64,000 nt of DNA, taken from Alphaproteobacteria bacterium. GTDB taxonomy: Bacteria; Pseudomonadota; Alphaproteobacteria; Micropepsales; Micropepsaceae. Positions 26,294-35,591 of this stretch are shown in pieces. The DNA lies in NCBI GenBank assembly GCA_017308475.1, contig JAFKEU010000006.1, forward strand, positions 269,694 to 333,693. Direction: 5' to 3'. Both the position numbers and the translations under genes were made by a program. Positions within the stretch are counted from its first letter, which is position 1. Each line of letters begins with the position of its first letter. The notes beneath the pieces were generated by a model. It saw only the letters and a program-made list of their open reading frames with translations, did no database searches and was not told the origin of the DNA.

Positions 26294-26803
26294 ATGCCTG
26301 TAGTCCGAAAGGCGACCCGCGTCCGCCGCCAAAAATTCAAGCGTACTTTCGCCAAGACCCTGCGCGCCAACGCGACCGATGCCGAGCGTCTGCTCTGGTC
26401 GCTGCTGCGCGATCGCCGCCTGCCAGTCCGGTTCCGCCGCCAGCAGCCCATCGGACCGCATATCGCCGATTTCTTCTGCGCCGCCGCCCGCCTCGTCATC
26501 GAACTCGATGGCGACCATCACGGCACTGATGCCGCCACGGCCCGCGATGAAACCCGGGCTCGCTTTCTGACCACCCGCGGCTATCGTGTTCTTCGTTTCC
26601 CCAATCACGAAGTTTTCCGCTATCCGCATTTGGTCCTTGAAACCATCCTGCGCGCGGTTCATGAATCCGGCGCGCATCCCGCGCCGAACCCCTCCCCGAA
26701 AATCCCTGACGGGATTTTCGACCCCACAGCCCGCTCCGCGAGGCGTCCATACGCTGCCGCTATGGATCCCCTCAAGGGGAGGGTAACCGCCAAGCGCCCA
26801 TGA
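26294..26803 (+). CDS. DUF559 Vsr-like endonuclease-fold protein
   Basis: A 169-residue protein whose residues 12-125 form a DUF559 domain, related to very-short-patch-repair (Vsr) endonucleases. Features are LRANATDAERLLWSLLRDRRLP, then RRQQPIGPHIADFFC with Asp59, then RLVIELDGDHH with Glu70, Asp72 and His75/76, then GYRVLRFPNHEV. These are the expected metal-binding acidic residues of the fold. Residues from about 128 onward are Pro/Arg-rich and are simply the translation of the right repeat module. The start MPVVRKATR at 26294 was chosen because upstream codons lie in the left repeat. The stop overlaps the rpiA ATG (ATGA, 26800-26803). The biological role of stand-alone DUF559 proteins is not established. 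Confidence 0.8.
   Translation: MPVVRKATRVRRQKFKRTFAKTLRANATDAERLLWSLLRDRRLPVRFRRQQPIGPHIADFFCAAARLVIELDGDHHGTDAATARDETRARFLTTRGYRVLRFPNHEVFRYPHLVLETILRAVHESGAHPAPNPSPKIPDGIFDPTARSARRPYAAAMDPLKGRVTAKRP
26688..26795. repeat. right inverted-repeat module of the DUF559 cassette
   Basis: In order: CCCCTCCCC, the perfect hairpin CGAAAATCCC-tgac-GGGATTTTCG (26699-26722), a GC-rich stretch, and CCCCTCAAGGGGAGGGTA. Read on the minus strand this gives the same block order as the left module: ACCCTCCCCTTGAGGG, then GTCGAA-hairpin-TTCG, then GGGGAGGGG. The 3' end of the DUF559 frame runs through it, up to the rpiA start. Confidence 0.75.
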
Positions 26804-27516
26804 CCGACCAGACCGCCCTCAAGAAAGCCGCCGCCGCCAAGGCGCTTGAATATGTCACCGACGGCATGAAGCTGGGGCTTGGCTCGGGCTCCACCGCCGA
26901 GACCTTCGTCGAAATGCTCGCTCCCCGGGTGAAGGGCGGGCTGAAGCTGACCTGCGTTCCCACCTCGGAAAAGACCGCCGCCCTGGCCCGCAGGCTTGGC
27001 ATCACCCTCGCCCCGCTGGACGACCTGGCGCCGCTGGACCTGACCGTCGACGGCGCCGACGAAGCCGACCGCGGCCTCAACCTGATCAAGGGCGGCGGCG
27101 GCATGCTGCTCAGGGAAAAGATCGTTGCCGCCGCCTCGCGCCGCATGGTCGTGATCGCCGATGAATCCAAGCTGGTGCCGCGCCTGGGCAAGTACCCGCT
27201 GCCGGTCGAAGTGGTCGCTTTCGGCCACAAATCCACCGCCCAGCGGCTGGCCACGGCGCTGGACGGGCTGGGCTACAGCCGCGCGCCCATCATCCTGCGC
27301 CTGCGCGGCGGCGAAGTGTTCAAGACCGACAGCGGCAATGTGATCTATGATTGCGCGCTCGGGTCCATCGCCAACGCGCCAAAACTGGCCGCTGCCATCA
27401 GCGCCGTGCCCGGCGTGGTGGAGCACGGGCTTTTTATCGGCATCGCCACCACGCTCGTGATCGCCGGCCCCGGCGAGGTCGAGGTCATCGACCGCCAGAC
27501 TACTGAACCGGCGTGA
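26800..27516 (+). CDS. rpiA: ribose-5-phosphate isomerase A
   Basis: A 238-residue RpiA of normal length. Family motifs are LGLGSGSTAETFVEML, VPTSEKTAALAR, DGADEAD with the catalytic Asp pair, IKGGGGMLLREKI and ADESKLVPRLGKYPLPVEV. It interconverts ribose-5-phosphate and ribulose-5-phosphate in the pentose phosphate pathway. Its start overlaps the end of the DUF559 frame by 4 bases, an accident of cassette insertion rather than an obvious functional operon. Its 3' end overlaps the convergent DUF900 gene by 17 bp. Confidence 0.95.
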   Translation: MTDQTALKKAAAAKALEYVTDGMKLGLGSGSTAETFVEMLAPRVKGGLKLTCVPTSEKTAALARRLGITLAPLDDLAPLDLTVDGADEADRGLNLIKGGGGMLLREKIVAAASRRMVVIADESKLVPRLGKYPLPVEVVAFGHKSTAQRLATALDGLGYSRAPIILRLRGGEVFKTDSGNVIYDCALGSIANAPKLAAAISAVPGVVEHGLFIGIATTLVIAGPGEVEVIDRQTTEPA

Positions 27517-28663
27517 TCGGCAGGATGTCGCGCAAAAGCGTGGTGGTGAAATCGGGCCGCCGGCTCCTGGCCACGCGGAGGCTGTAGCGCCCGCCGCCCG
27601 CCGCACACAGGCTGTCCTGCCAATCCCGGCAATCCAGTGTGTGCGGCCCGTCCGGCGCCGCGCGCTCCGCCATGCTCGCGCCCGACAGCAGCCACATGAT
27701 GTCCTTGGCCATCTCATACGAAAAAATGAAATAGGCATGGCCGGCTTCGTCGGCCGGCGCGTCGGTGGCATCGACCACGTCCACCTGCGGGCCCGCATAG
27801 CGCATGTCATATCCGGGCACCAGGCCCGCGCGCGGAATGCCGCCATGCACATTCTCCGACAGGATCAGCGCCAGGTCGTTGCGGGATGCATAGATGGTGA
27901 AGCGCCGGGTGCAGGGTTTGGCCCGGTCCAGCAGCTTGCCGAAATCGTCATTGTCCTTTTCCACGCTGATGTCGGCGGCGGTCAGGATGAACTCGCCAAC
28001 AGACACCTCGCGGTCCCGGCACAGCGAATCCGTCGCGATCAGGGCGATGCGCGCGCCCAGGCTGTGGGACAGGATTTCCGCTTCCATCCCTTGCGCCTTC
28101 AGGTTCCGCAGCAGCGCCGCCAGCAGCGGAACCGCATAGCCGCTGCGCGCGACATCGGCGACATAGCGGTTGAATTTCGCCTCGCTCGACCAGTTCAGCA
28201 GCAGCGTGGCGCAGTGCCATTGCGTGTCGCGCGCATTCTGCGCCCCATGCAGCAGGGCCGAGCGGAAGCTGACGTTATAGCCATGCACGATCAGCAGCAC
28301 CCGGTTGCAATGGCGGGCCCTGGCCGCCGCCGCAACCTCGCCCGCGAATGCCTTCATCGCCGCCTCGCCGTCGCAGGCGATGGGCACCAGCGTCGGATCG
28401 GGCGTGGGCGGGCTCAGCGCATCGGTGACCGCCACGTTGGCCGACCCGCAGCGCGGTACCCCGCCCCAGTGCAGGGAAAAGCCGCCCGCGCCGTCCGGTT
28501 CGCGGTCGGTGGCATAGAACACCGGCACCGGCGCCGGCTTGTGGCCCGAAGGCCCCCACACCGAGCGGATCTCGTTTACGCGCAGGGAATCGGAATAGGT
28601 GCAGCCCGCCAGCAGCAGTGCTGCCAGAAGACATATGCATGCCTGTCCGATCCGCTTCGACAT
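27500..28663 (-). CDS. DUF900 alpha/beta-hydrolase lipoprotein
   Basis: A 387-residue predicted lipoprotein. The signal ends in a lipobox (LLAALLLAGC, Cys at about residue 21). A DUF900 alpha/beta hydrolase domain follows, with VPVFYATDREP, then VLLIVHGYNVSFRSAL with the oxyanion-type HGYN, and a Ser in AEILSHSLGARIAL that is the likely nucleophile (SHSLG). A C-terminal His is expected near DEAGHAYFIFS. Substrate unknown. It is convergent with rpiA and divergent from glutathione reductase, with 55 bp between the starts. Confidence 0.85.
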   Translation of the reverse strand: MSKRIGQACICLLAALLLAGCTYSDSLRVNEIRSVWGPSGHKPAPVPVFYATDREPDGAGGFSLHWGGVPRCGSANVAVTDALSPPTPDPTLVPIACDGEAAMKAFAGEVAAAARARHCNRVLLIVHGYNVSFRSALLHGAQNARDTQWHCATLLLNWSSEAKFNRYVADVARSGYAVPLLAALLRNLKAQGMEAEILSHSLGARIALIATDSLCRDREVSVGEFILTAADISVEKDNDDFGKLLDRAKPCTRRFTIYASRNDLALILSENVHGGIPRAGLVPGYDMRYAGPQVDVVDATDAPADEAGHAYFIFSYEMAKDIMWLLSGASMAERAAPDGPHTLDCRDWQDSLCAAGGGRYSLRVARSRRPDFTTTLLRDILPITPVQ

Positions 28664-28718
28664 TGTGACGCGCTCCAGCCTCGGCTAAGCGTATAGCGCA
28701 AGCCCGGGGCCCGCCCAA

Positions 28719-30113
28719 ATGGCGCAATACGATTATGACCTGTTTGTTATTGGCGGCGGCTCGGGCGGCGTGCGCGCCGCGCGCATGGCGTCTCTTGCCG
28801 GGGCCCGCGTCGGCCTGGCCGAGGAATGGCGCATGGGCGGCACCTGTGTGATCCGCGGCTGCATCCCCAAGAAGCTGTTCGTCTATGCCAGCCAGTTCCG
28901 CGAGAACATCCTGGACAGCCGCGGCTACGGCTGGGACTTCGGCGACTGCAAATTCGACTGGCCCATCCTGATCGCCAACAAGGACCGCGAGATCGCCCGC
29001 CTGGAAGGGCTCTACACCACCAACGTCGAAAAGACGGGTGCGAAAATCCATCATGACCGCGCCGTGTTCGAGGACGAGCATACGCTGCGGCTCCTCAATT
29101 CCGGCCGCATGGTCACCGCCGAAAAGATCCTGATCGCCACCGGCAACCGCCCGACCCGCGAGATGGGCACCACCCATGTGATACCGGGCGGCGATCTTTG
29201 CATCACCTCGGACGAGGCGTTTCACCTCCAGGAACTGCCCAAGCGCATCCTGATCGCCGGCGGCGGCTATATCGCGCTGGAATTCGCCCATATCTTCCAC
29301 GGCCTGGGCAGCCAGGTGTCGCTGGTCTATCGCGGCGAAAAACCCTTGCGCGGCTTCGACGACTGCTTGCGCGAGGCCGTGTGCGCCTCCATGCACAGCC
29401 GGGGGATCGAGGTGCTGCTGGGTTGTGAATTCACCAGGGTGGAAAAGCGGGGCGACCATTTGCATGCCGAAACCAGCAAGGGCGCGGTGATCGAATGCGA
29501 CCAGATCATGCTGGCCATCGGCCGCCAGCCCAACACGCTGGCCTTGCATGTGGAGAAGGCGGGCGTGGAGCTTGGCCGGCGCGGCGAGGTGAAGGTGGAC
29601 GACTATTCGCGCACCACCAACTCGCATATCTATGCGGTGGGCGACGTCACCGACCGCGTCCAGCTCACCCCCATCGCCATCCATGAGGCGATGGCCTTCG
29701 TGGAGACGGCGTTCAAGAACAATCCGGTCAAGCCCGACCATATTCACGTGCCCAGCGCCGTCTTCACCACGCCGGAGATCGCCACCGTGGGCATGTCGGA
29801 ACAGAAGGCCCTGCTGATGGGCCACAGCGTCGATGTCTACAAGTCCACCTTCCGCCCGCTGCTGCACACGCTGGGCGGGCGCGACGTGCGCACCCTGATG
29901 AAGCTGGTGGTGGATCAGAAGTCGCAGAAGGTGCTCGGTTGCCACATCTTCGGCGACCATGCGGCGGAGATCATCCAGGTCGTGGCGGTGGCGCTTCGCA
30001 TGGGCGCGACCAAGAAGGATTTCGACGCCACCATCGCGCTGCATCCGACGGCGGCCGAGGAGCTGGTGACCATGCGTACAAAAAGCTACAGCCGCGAGCC
30101 GGAAGCCGCCTGA
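28719..30113 (+). CDS. gor: glutathione-disulfide reductase
   Basis: A 464-residue class I pyridine-nucleotide disulfide oxidoreductase. An FAD-binding GGGSGGVRAARMA at the N-terminus precedes the redox pair in GGTCVIRGCIPKK. NAD(P)-binding IAGGGYIALEFA is followed by VYRGEKPLRGFDD, where basic residues favour NADPH, and SHIYAVGDVTDRVQLTPIAI. The C-terminal interface contains ALHPTAAEELVTM with the catalytic His-Glu. It keeps glutathione reduced in the cytoplasm. The ATG at 28719 follows a 55-bp divergent intergenic region. Confidence 0.93.
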   Translation: MAQYDYDLFVIGGGSGGVRAARMASLAGARVGLAEEWRMGGTCVIRGCIPKKLFVYASQFRENILDSRGYGWDFGDCKFDWPILIANKDREIARLEGLYTTNVEKTGAKIHHDRAVFEDEHTLRLLNSGRMVTAEKILIATGNRPTREMGTTHVIPGGDLCITSDEAFHLQELPKRILIAGGGYIALEFAHIFHGLGSQVSLVYRGEKPLRGFDDCLREAVCASMHSRGIEVLLGCEFTRVEKRGDHLHAETSKGAVIECDQIMLAIGRQPNTLALHVEKAGVELGRRGEVKVDDYSRTTNSHIYAVGDVTDRVQLTPIAIHEAMAFVETAFKNNPVKPDHIHVPSAVFTTPEIATVGMSEQKALLMGHSVDVYKSTFRPLLHTLGGRDVRTLMKLVVDQKSQKVLGCHIFGDHAAEIIQVVAVALRMGATKKDFDATIALHPTAAEELVTMRTKSYSREPEAA

Positions 30114-30169
30114 AGGCTGTCTTGATATGCCTCCGGCCGTCCCCTAAGGTTGCCGTCGGGCGGGGAAAC

Positions 30170-32032
30170 ATGAGCCGAATCTGGCTGGCAATAGCATTTT
30201 TGTTCTCGATGCCGTGCGCGCGCGCCGCCGAGGCGCCGCCGCCTGCAGACCAGCCTCCTTCGGGCCAGCCCTATGAAATCGTCCGGAACGATGTTGACCT
30301 GGAGGTCGCCCCCGACGGGCACACCTGGGAGATGGACGAAACTCATACCCGGCCGCTGAATCTGGTGGGTCTGCAGGCTCTTACACAGACGACATTGTCG
30401 TATACGGAAGGCTACCAGCGGCTTCAGATTCTGGCTTACACGCTCAAAAAGGACGGGCGGCGCATCGACATTCCTGACAGCGATATCCTCAAGGGCACCG
30501 GCGAGACGTCGGCGCCCGGGTTTTCAGACGTTCGCACCATGACAGTGGTTTTTCCCAACCTCGAAGTGGGCGACGAGGCCGTCCTGATCACGCGCATTGA
30601 ACAGGTCAAGCCCTGGTTTCCCGGTGTCTTCGCTTCGACGATCGTCTATCCGCGTGACACGGTGGTGCGTGAAGCCACGCTGGCCCTGACCACGCGGGGC
30701 GACGACAGCAAGTTTCACATCACGGCGTCGGGAGTGAATGGCGAACAGCCGCTCAGCGCGGGCGGCAAGACGCGGCATGTCTGGCATTATCACAACGATA
30801 CGGTGCAGACGCCCGAACCCGGCGCCACGGATGACATCCAGGACCAGCCGCGGGTGGAGGTCACCACCCTGTCCGATTATAAGAGCGTGGCTGGCTATTT
30901 TGCCGGCCTGTTCGCTGACAAGGCAGAAGTCACGCCGGATATCTCGTCTCTTGCGGGCAAGCTGACCGCGGGCATAAGCGATCGGCGGGCCCAGGCCCGC
31001 GCGCTTTATGACTGGGTAAGCACCAATATCCGCTATGTCGACATCGTGCTCGGTGCGGGCGGATTCATCCCGCATGCCGCCGCCGACGTGCTCAAGAATG
31101 GTTATGGCGACTGCAAGGACCATGTGATGCTGCTCAAGGCCCTGCTGGCGGCCAAGGGCATCAAGAGTGCGAGTGTGTTGATCCGGGCGGGGGCTTCTCA
31201 ATTTCGTCTGCCGGATGCGCCGTCACCTTTCCTGTTCGATCACCTGATCAACTATATTCCCGAATTCGACCTCTTCGTAGATTCGACTGCCCGGTATGCC
31301 GCCTTCGACGCGTTGCCCGCCACCGATGCCGGCAAGCCCGTGGTTGTTGTCGAAGAAGGCCGCACGGCGGTCACCCCGCCGGATACGGCCGCCAGCACGT
31401 CGATTTCCGTCAAGAGCAGGATCACGGTCAATGCCGACGGCAGTGCTGACGGTAACGCCGATGTCGAGACGGTCGGCTCGAACGCCATCCTCTATCGCGC
31501 CATCATGGCGGCGATTCAGCCCGATCGCGAGAATGATTTCTTTCGCGCCCTGCTGGGAGCCGATTCAACCGGCAAGCTCGGTCGCGGCGATACCGGCGCG
31601 CTGACGCGCGATTACGCCTTCTCGGCTCATTACCATGTCGGCCATGCCGCCAATATCGCGGGTCCGGGCGCTATTTCCGTTCTTTCCCTCGGCTTTCATC
31701 CCATATCTTTTCCCAGCCTGATCGGCACAAACCTGCCGGTCCGCCGGACGCGCGACTATGTCTGCGCGGCCGGGCTCTATCGGGATACCAGCACCATCAC
31801 GCTGCCCGGGCACGCGAGCATTTCCACGCTGCCGCCATCACAGGTCATAACCGCGCAGGGAATCCGGTTGGCCGTCACCTATGAAAAGGTTTCGCCGCAG
31901 ACTGTCCGCGCCCAGACCGAATTGAGAATGGACCCGGCGGGCCCGGTCTGCCCCGCGTCCGGCTATGACCAGATCCGCCCGCAACTGTCCCGCATGATCG
32001 GAGCCTTGCTGGCGCAGGTCATTTATCAATAG
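30170..32032 (+). CDS. exported DUF3857/transglutaminase-like protein
   Basis: A 620-residue protein with a signal peptide (MSRIWLAIAFLFSMPCARA). The N-terminal half is a DUF3857 domain (EIVRNDVDLEVAPDGHTWEMDE, VTRIEQVKPWFPG-type strands). Residues of about 255-370 are a transglutaminase-like core with Cys in NGYGDCKDHVMLLKALLAAKGI and a His/Asp region in FDHLINYIPEFDLFVDSTARY. The C-terminal region is a second beta-rich part. Such proteins are periplasmic or cell-surface with no settled substrate. The ATG at 30170 has GGGGA 5-10 bases upstream. It is followed 7 bp later by a TonB-C-domain gene, suggesting an operon. Confidence 0.83.
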   Translation: MSRIWLAIAFLFSMPCARAAEAPPPADQPPSGQPYEIVRNDVDLEVAPDGHTWEMDETHTRPLNLVGLQALTQTTLSYTEGYQRLQILAYTLKKDGRRIDIPDSDILKGTGETSAPGFSDVRTMTVVFPNLEVGDEAVLITRIEQVKPWFPGVFASTIVYPRDTVVREATLALTTRGDDSKFHITASGVNGEQPLSAGGKTRHVWHYHNDTVQTPEPGATDDIQDQPRVEVTTLSDYKSVAGYFAGLFADKAEVTPDISSLAGKLTAGISDRRAQARALYDWVSTNIRYVDIVLGAGGFIPHAAADVLKNGYGDCKDHVMLLKALLAAKGIKSASVLIRAGASQFRLPDAPSPFLFDHLINYIPEFDLFVDSTARYAAFDALPATDAGKPVVVVEEGRTAVTPPDTAASTSISVKSRITVNADGSADGNADVETVGSNAILYRAIMAAIQPDRENDFFRALLGADSTGKLGRGDTGALTRDYAFSAHYHVGHAANIAGPGAISVLSLGFHPISFPSLIGTNLPVRRTRDYVCAAGLYRDTSTITLPGHASISTLPPSQVITAQGIRLAVTYEKVSPQTVRAQTELRMDPAGPVCPASGYDQIRPQLSRMIGALLAQVIYQ

Positions 32033-32039
32033 GTGCTGC

Positions 32040-32693
32040 ATGCAAAACCGGTTCTGCTGCGGTCTGGTTGCCGTTCTTGCCGTTCTTGCCGTTCTGTTGC
32101 CGGTCCAGGCGATGGCCCAGGTCGTCGAATGCACACCTGCACGCGGCCTCAAGCCGATCATGGCCACCCATACGATACCACCCTATCCGGATGTCTCCGT
32201 CATGACGAGCGAGCAGGGCACCGTTCTGCTGGGTGTGGTGATCGGCAAGGATGGCATGCCGGGCGATGTTCAGATCGAACAGTCCAGCGGTTCGCTCAGG
32301 CTCGACATCACCGCCCGCGACCATGTCAAGGCAAACTGGCGGTGGGAGCCGATGGCCGAGGCCTGCCATACCAAGGTTTCGATGAGATTCGACGTGCATG
32401 ACCGCCAGCCCGGTGATCGGTGGAGCCCCATCATCAGGCCCGGTATCGCCGACTATCCTCCGCAGTCCCTGAAGGCTGGCGAGCAGGGCGACAGCATCGT
32501 GATGATTCTTCTTGGCCAGGACGGGACAATTTTGAAGGTCGGTCCAACCGGTCATGGCAGCGGGTATCCCGCGCTCGATGCCAAATCCGAAGAACTGGCC
32601 AAGACGTTGCGTTTGAAGCCCGCCACAATGGACGGCAAACCGGTGTTCACCGTCGTGACCGTCGACTTCAGGTGGGTGCTGCCGGCGAAGTAA
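32040..32693 (+). CDS. exported protein with two TonB C-terminal-like domains
   Basis: A 217-residue protein. After a signal-like N-terminus (GLVAVLAVLAVLLPVQAMAQ) two copies of the TonB-C pattern follow: IPPYPDVSVMTSEQGTVLLGVVIGKDGMPGDVQIEQSSG (about 45-85) and ADYPPQSLKAGEQGDSIVMILLGQDGTI (about 135-165). It lacks the Pro-rich spacer and the uncleaved membrane anchor of true TonB, so it probably does not transduce energy with ExbBD. It probably binds a partner protein or the wall in the periplasm. It is co-directional with, and 7 bp from, the transglutaminase-like gene. Confidence 0.75.
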   Translation: MQNRFCCGLVAVLAVLAVLLPVQAMAQVVECTPARGLKPIMATHTIPPYPDVSVMTSEQGTVLLGVVIGKDGMPGDVQIEQSSGSLRLDITARDHVKANWRWEPMAEACHTKVSMRFDVHDRQPGDRWSPIIRPGIADYPPQSLKAGEQGDSIVMILLGQDGTILKVGPTGHGSGYPALDAKSEELAKTLRLKPATMDGKPVFTVVTVDFRWVLPAK

Positions 32694-32698
32694 GCGCC

Positions 32699-33979
32699 CT
32701 AAGCCCCTTCTTCCTTCACCTTGCGATGCATCAGCGCCAGCAGCGCGGCCAGCACGCAGCCGGCGATGATGCCCGCCGTCAGGTCGCGCACGATGGTCAA
32801 AAGGAACGTCGCCAGCAGCACCGCGGCACTCGGCCAGGCGCGCAGCAACGCCGCGAACTCGCCCTTGTCGGCCATGGTCCAGCACACCACCAGCAACAGC
32901 CCTGCCAGCGTCGCCAGCGGGATGTAGGACGCAAGCGGCGCCGCCACCAGCATGAACAGCAGCACGAACGCGGCATGCATCATGCCCGACAGCGGGCTCC
33001 TGGCGCCGGCGCGCACATTGGTGGCGGTGCGCGCGATGGTGCCGGTGACCGCGATGCCGCCGAACAGCGCCGAGGCGATATTGGCGATGCCCTGCGCCAC
33101 CAGCTCCATGTTGGCGCGGTGCTTCCTGCCTGTCATGCTGTCGGCGACCTTGGCCGACAACAGGCTCTCCACCCCGCCCAGCAGTGTGAAGGACAGCGCC
33201 ACCGGAAACAGCGTCACCAGTTTTTCCGCGTCTATCTGCGGCAGGTGCGGCGCCGGCAGCCCGTGCGGCAGCTCGCCGAAGCGCGCGCCGATCGTCTCCA
33301 CCGGAAAATGCAGTGCGAAGGCCGCCAGTGACGCCGCCGCCACCGCCAGGATCATGCCGGGCCAGGTCGGCCGATAGCGCCGCTGCAGGAAGATCAGCGC
33401 GGCGGTCCCCAGCCCCAGTCCCAGCGCCCACGGATTGAGCGTGCCGATCGCGCCGCCCAGCGCCGCCAGCTTGGGCAGCAGCGGCCCAGGCTCGCGGCCC
33501 GCAAGCGTCAGTCCGCCCAGGTCCTTCAGCTGGCTCGCCAGGATGGTGACGGCGATGCCCGCGGTGAAACCCACCGTGACGGCATGGGGGATGTGGCGGA
33601 TCAGGCTGCCCAGCCGCGAGATGCCCAGGATCGCCAGCAGCGCGCCCGACATCATCACCGTGACCAGAAGCCCGTCGACCCCGTAATGGGCCACCGTGGC
33701 CGCGATCAGCACGATGAAGGCCCCCGCCGGCCCGCCGATCTGGAAGCGGCTGCCCCCCAGCGCCGACACCAGGAAGCCGCCCACGATGGCGGTATAAAGC
33801 CCGCGCGCCGGGTTGACCCCCGAAGCGACGCCGAAGGCCATGGACAGGGGCAGGGCGACGATGGCCACGGTCAGGGCCGCCATCACATCCTTGCGGAAGT
33901 CGGCGCCGCCGTAACCCTCCTTCAGGGTCGTGAAAAGCTTGGGCCGGTAAAGATTGGCCGTCGAAGTGCCGTCGGGCAT
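32699..33979 (-). CDS. SulP-family anion transporter without STAS domain
   Basis: A 426-residue SulP (SLC26) carrier with about twelve hydrophobic segments. The signature PARGLYTAIVGGFLVSALGGSRFQIGGPAGAFIVLIAATV is the family sulfate-transporter motif, and SLLSAKVADSMTGRKHRANMELVAQGIANIASALFGGIAVTGTIARTATN is the second. The sequence ends just after the last membrane segment (ALLALMHRKVKEEGA), so the cytoplasmic STAS domain normally present is absent. Bicarbonate, sulfate and other anions are possible substrates. The start MPDGTSTANLYRPKL at 33979 is the family-like N-terminus; longer frames extend into the region upstream of aroG. Confidence 0.85.
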   Translation of the reverse strand: MPDGTSTANLYRPKLFTTLKEGYGGADFRKDVMAALTVAIVALPLSMAFGVASGVNPARGLYTAIVGGFLVSALGGSRFQIGGPAGAFIVLIAATVAHYGVDGLLVTVMMSGALLAILGISRLGSLIRHIPHAVTVGFTAGIAVTILASQLKDLGGLTLAGREPGPLLPKLAALGGAIGTLNPWALGLGLGTAALIFLQRRYRPTWPGMILAVAAASLAAFALHFPVETIGARFGELPHGLPAPHLPQIDAEKLVTLFPVALSFTLLGGVESLLSAKVADSMTGRKHRANMELVAQGIANIASALFGGIAVTGTIARTATNVRAGARSPLSGMMHAAFVLLFMLVAAPLASYIPLATLAGLLLVVCWTMADKGEFAALLRAWPSAAVLLATFLLTIVRDLTAGIIAGCVLAALLALMHRKVKEEGA

Positions 33980-34187
33980 GGATGTTTGCTGACCAGAAAG
34001 CTGGCGTTTCTCCTGCCATGGCCAGCCTACCCGCCACCTTGATCCGGCGCAAATGGCGGAAAATTCACGGAAAAAGGGCCGTTCACCCATCGACCAGCCG
34101 GTTCTGGTAAATTGGAGGTCTATCGCCTATACCCACCGCCCGGCCGGGAAATCCCGGCAGGGCAAGAGATTTAAGGGAGTAATCCGC

Positions 34188-35570
34188 GTGGCCCAATCGA
34201 GCTGGACCCCGCAGAGCTGGCAGGAAAAGCCCGCGCGCCAGATGCCGGAATATCCGGACAAGGCAGCGCTGGACCGGGTGCTGGCGCAGCTGAAGTCCCA
34301 CCCCCCGCTGGTCTTCGCGGGCGAGGCCCGCAATCTTCAGGCCGCGCTGGGCCAGGTGGCCGCCGGCAAGGCGTTTCTTCTTCAGGGCGGGGACTGCGCC
34401 GAAAGCTTCGCCGAATTCCATCCCGACAATATCCGCGACACCTTCCGCGTGCTGCTGCAGATGGCGGTGGTGCTGACCTTCGCCGCGGGCGTGCCGGTGG
34501 TGAAGGTGGGCCGCATCGCCGGCCAGTTCGCCAAGCCCCGCTCCGACGATTTCGAGACCCAGAACGGCGTCACCCTGCCGTCCTATCGCGGCGACAACAT
34601 CAATTCGGGCGAGTTCACGCGCGAGGCGCGCATCCCCGATCCGCAGCGTCTCCTGATGGGCGTCGCCCAGTCGGCGGCCACGCTGAACCTGCTGCGCGCC
34701 TTCGCCCAGGGCGGCTATGCCGATCTGCACAATGTCCATCGCTGGATGCTGGGCTTCATAGCGGACTCGCCGGCCAGCGAAAAATACAAAGGTCTCGCAC
34801 AGCGCATCACCGAAACGCTGGAATTCATGGACGCCTGCGGCATCACCAGCGCCTCGGTGCCCCAGTTGCGCGGCACAGACTTTTATACCAGTCATGAGGC
34901 GCTGCTCCTGCCCTACGAGCAGGCAATGACCCGCATCGATTCCACCACCGGCGACTGGTATGACACCTCCGCCCACATGCTGTGGATCGGCGACCGCACC
35001 CGCCAGCTGGACGGCGCCCATGTCGAATTCATGCGCGGCATCAAGAACCCGATCGGCCTGAAATGCGGCCCCAGCCTGGAGCCCGACGATCTTTTGCGCC
35101 TGATCGCCCGCCTGAATCCGGAAAACATCCCCGGCCGGCTGACCCTGATCGCGCGCTTCGGCTCCGACAAGGTCGCCGAGAAGCTGCCGCCGCTGGTGCG
35201 GGCCGTGAAGCGCGAAGGCGCCCAGGTGGTATGGTCGTCCGATCCCATGCACGGCAACACCATCAAGCTTCAGTCCGGCTACAAGACGCGGCCCGTCGAC
35301 CGCATCCTGGAAGAGGTGAAGAGCTTCTTCGCCGTCCACCGTGCCGAGGGCACCCATGCCGGCGGCGTTCATTTCGAAATGACGGGCCAGAACGTCACCG
35401 AATGCCTGGGCGGCGCCCAGGGGCTGAAGGAAGTGGATTTGCAGCACCGCTACCAGACCGCCTGCGATCCGCGCCTGAACGCCAGCCAGGCGCTGGAACT
35501 GGCCTTTCTGATCGCCCAGGGCATCCGCGAGGAGCGCATGAAGGATAGCGCACTCGCGGCGTCGGCGTAA
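34188..35570 (+). CDS. aroG: 3-deoxy-7-phosphoheptulonate synthase, class II
   Basis: A 460-residue class II (plant/mycobacterial-type) DAHP synthase, the first step of the shikimate pathway from PEP and erythrose-4-phosphate. Family blocks are [19 protein letters not shown] at the N-terminus, [84 protein letters not shown] and [20 protein letters not shown]. The start is GTG at 34188, preceded by AAGGGAG at 34173-34179; an in-frame ATG at 34053 overlaps the divergent SulP promoter area. A pair of 37-bp repeats follows the stop. Confidence 0.93.
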   Translation: MAQSSWTPQSWQEKPARQMPEYPDKAALDRVLAQLKSHPPLVFAGEARNLQAALGQVAAGKAFLLQGGDCAESFAEFHPDNIRDTFRVLLQMAVVLTFAAGVPVVKVGRIAGQFAKPRSDDFETQNGVTLPSYRGDNINSGEFTREARIPDPQRLLMGVAQSAATLNLLRAFAQGGYADLHNVHRWMLGFIADSPASEKYKGLAQRITETLEFMDACGITSASVPQLRGTDFYTSHEALLLPYEQAMTRIDSTTGDWYDTSAHMLWIGDRTRQLDGAHVEFMRGIKNPIGLKCGPSLEPDDLLRLIARLNPENIPGRLTLIARFGSDKVAEKLPPLVRAVKREGAQVVWSSDPMHGNTIKLQSGYKTRPVDRILEEVKSFFAVHRAEGTHAGGVHFEMTGQNVTECLGGAQGLKEVDLQHRYQTACDPRLNASQALELAFLIAQGIREERMKDSALAASA

Positions 35571-35591
35571 AATGATCACGAGCACGCCGTC

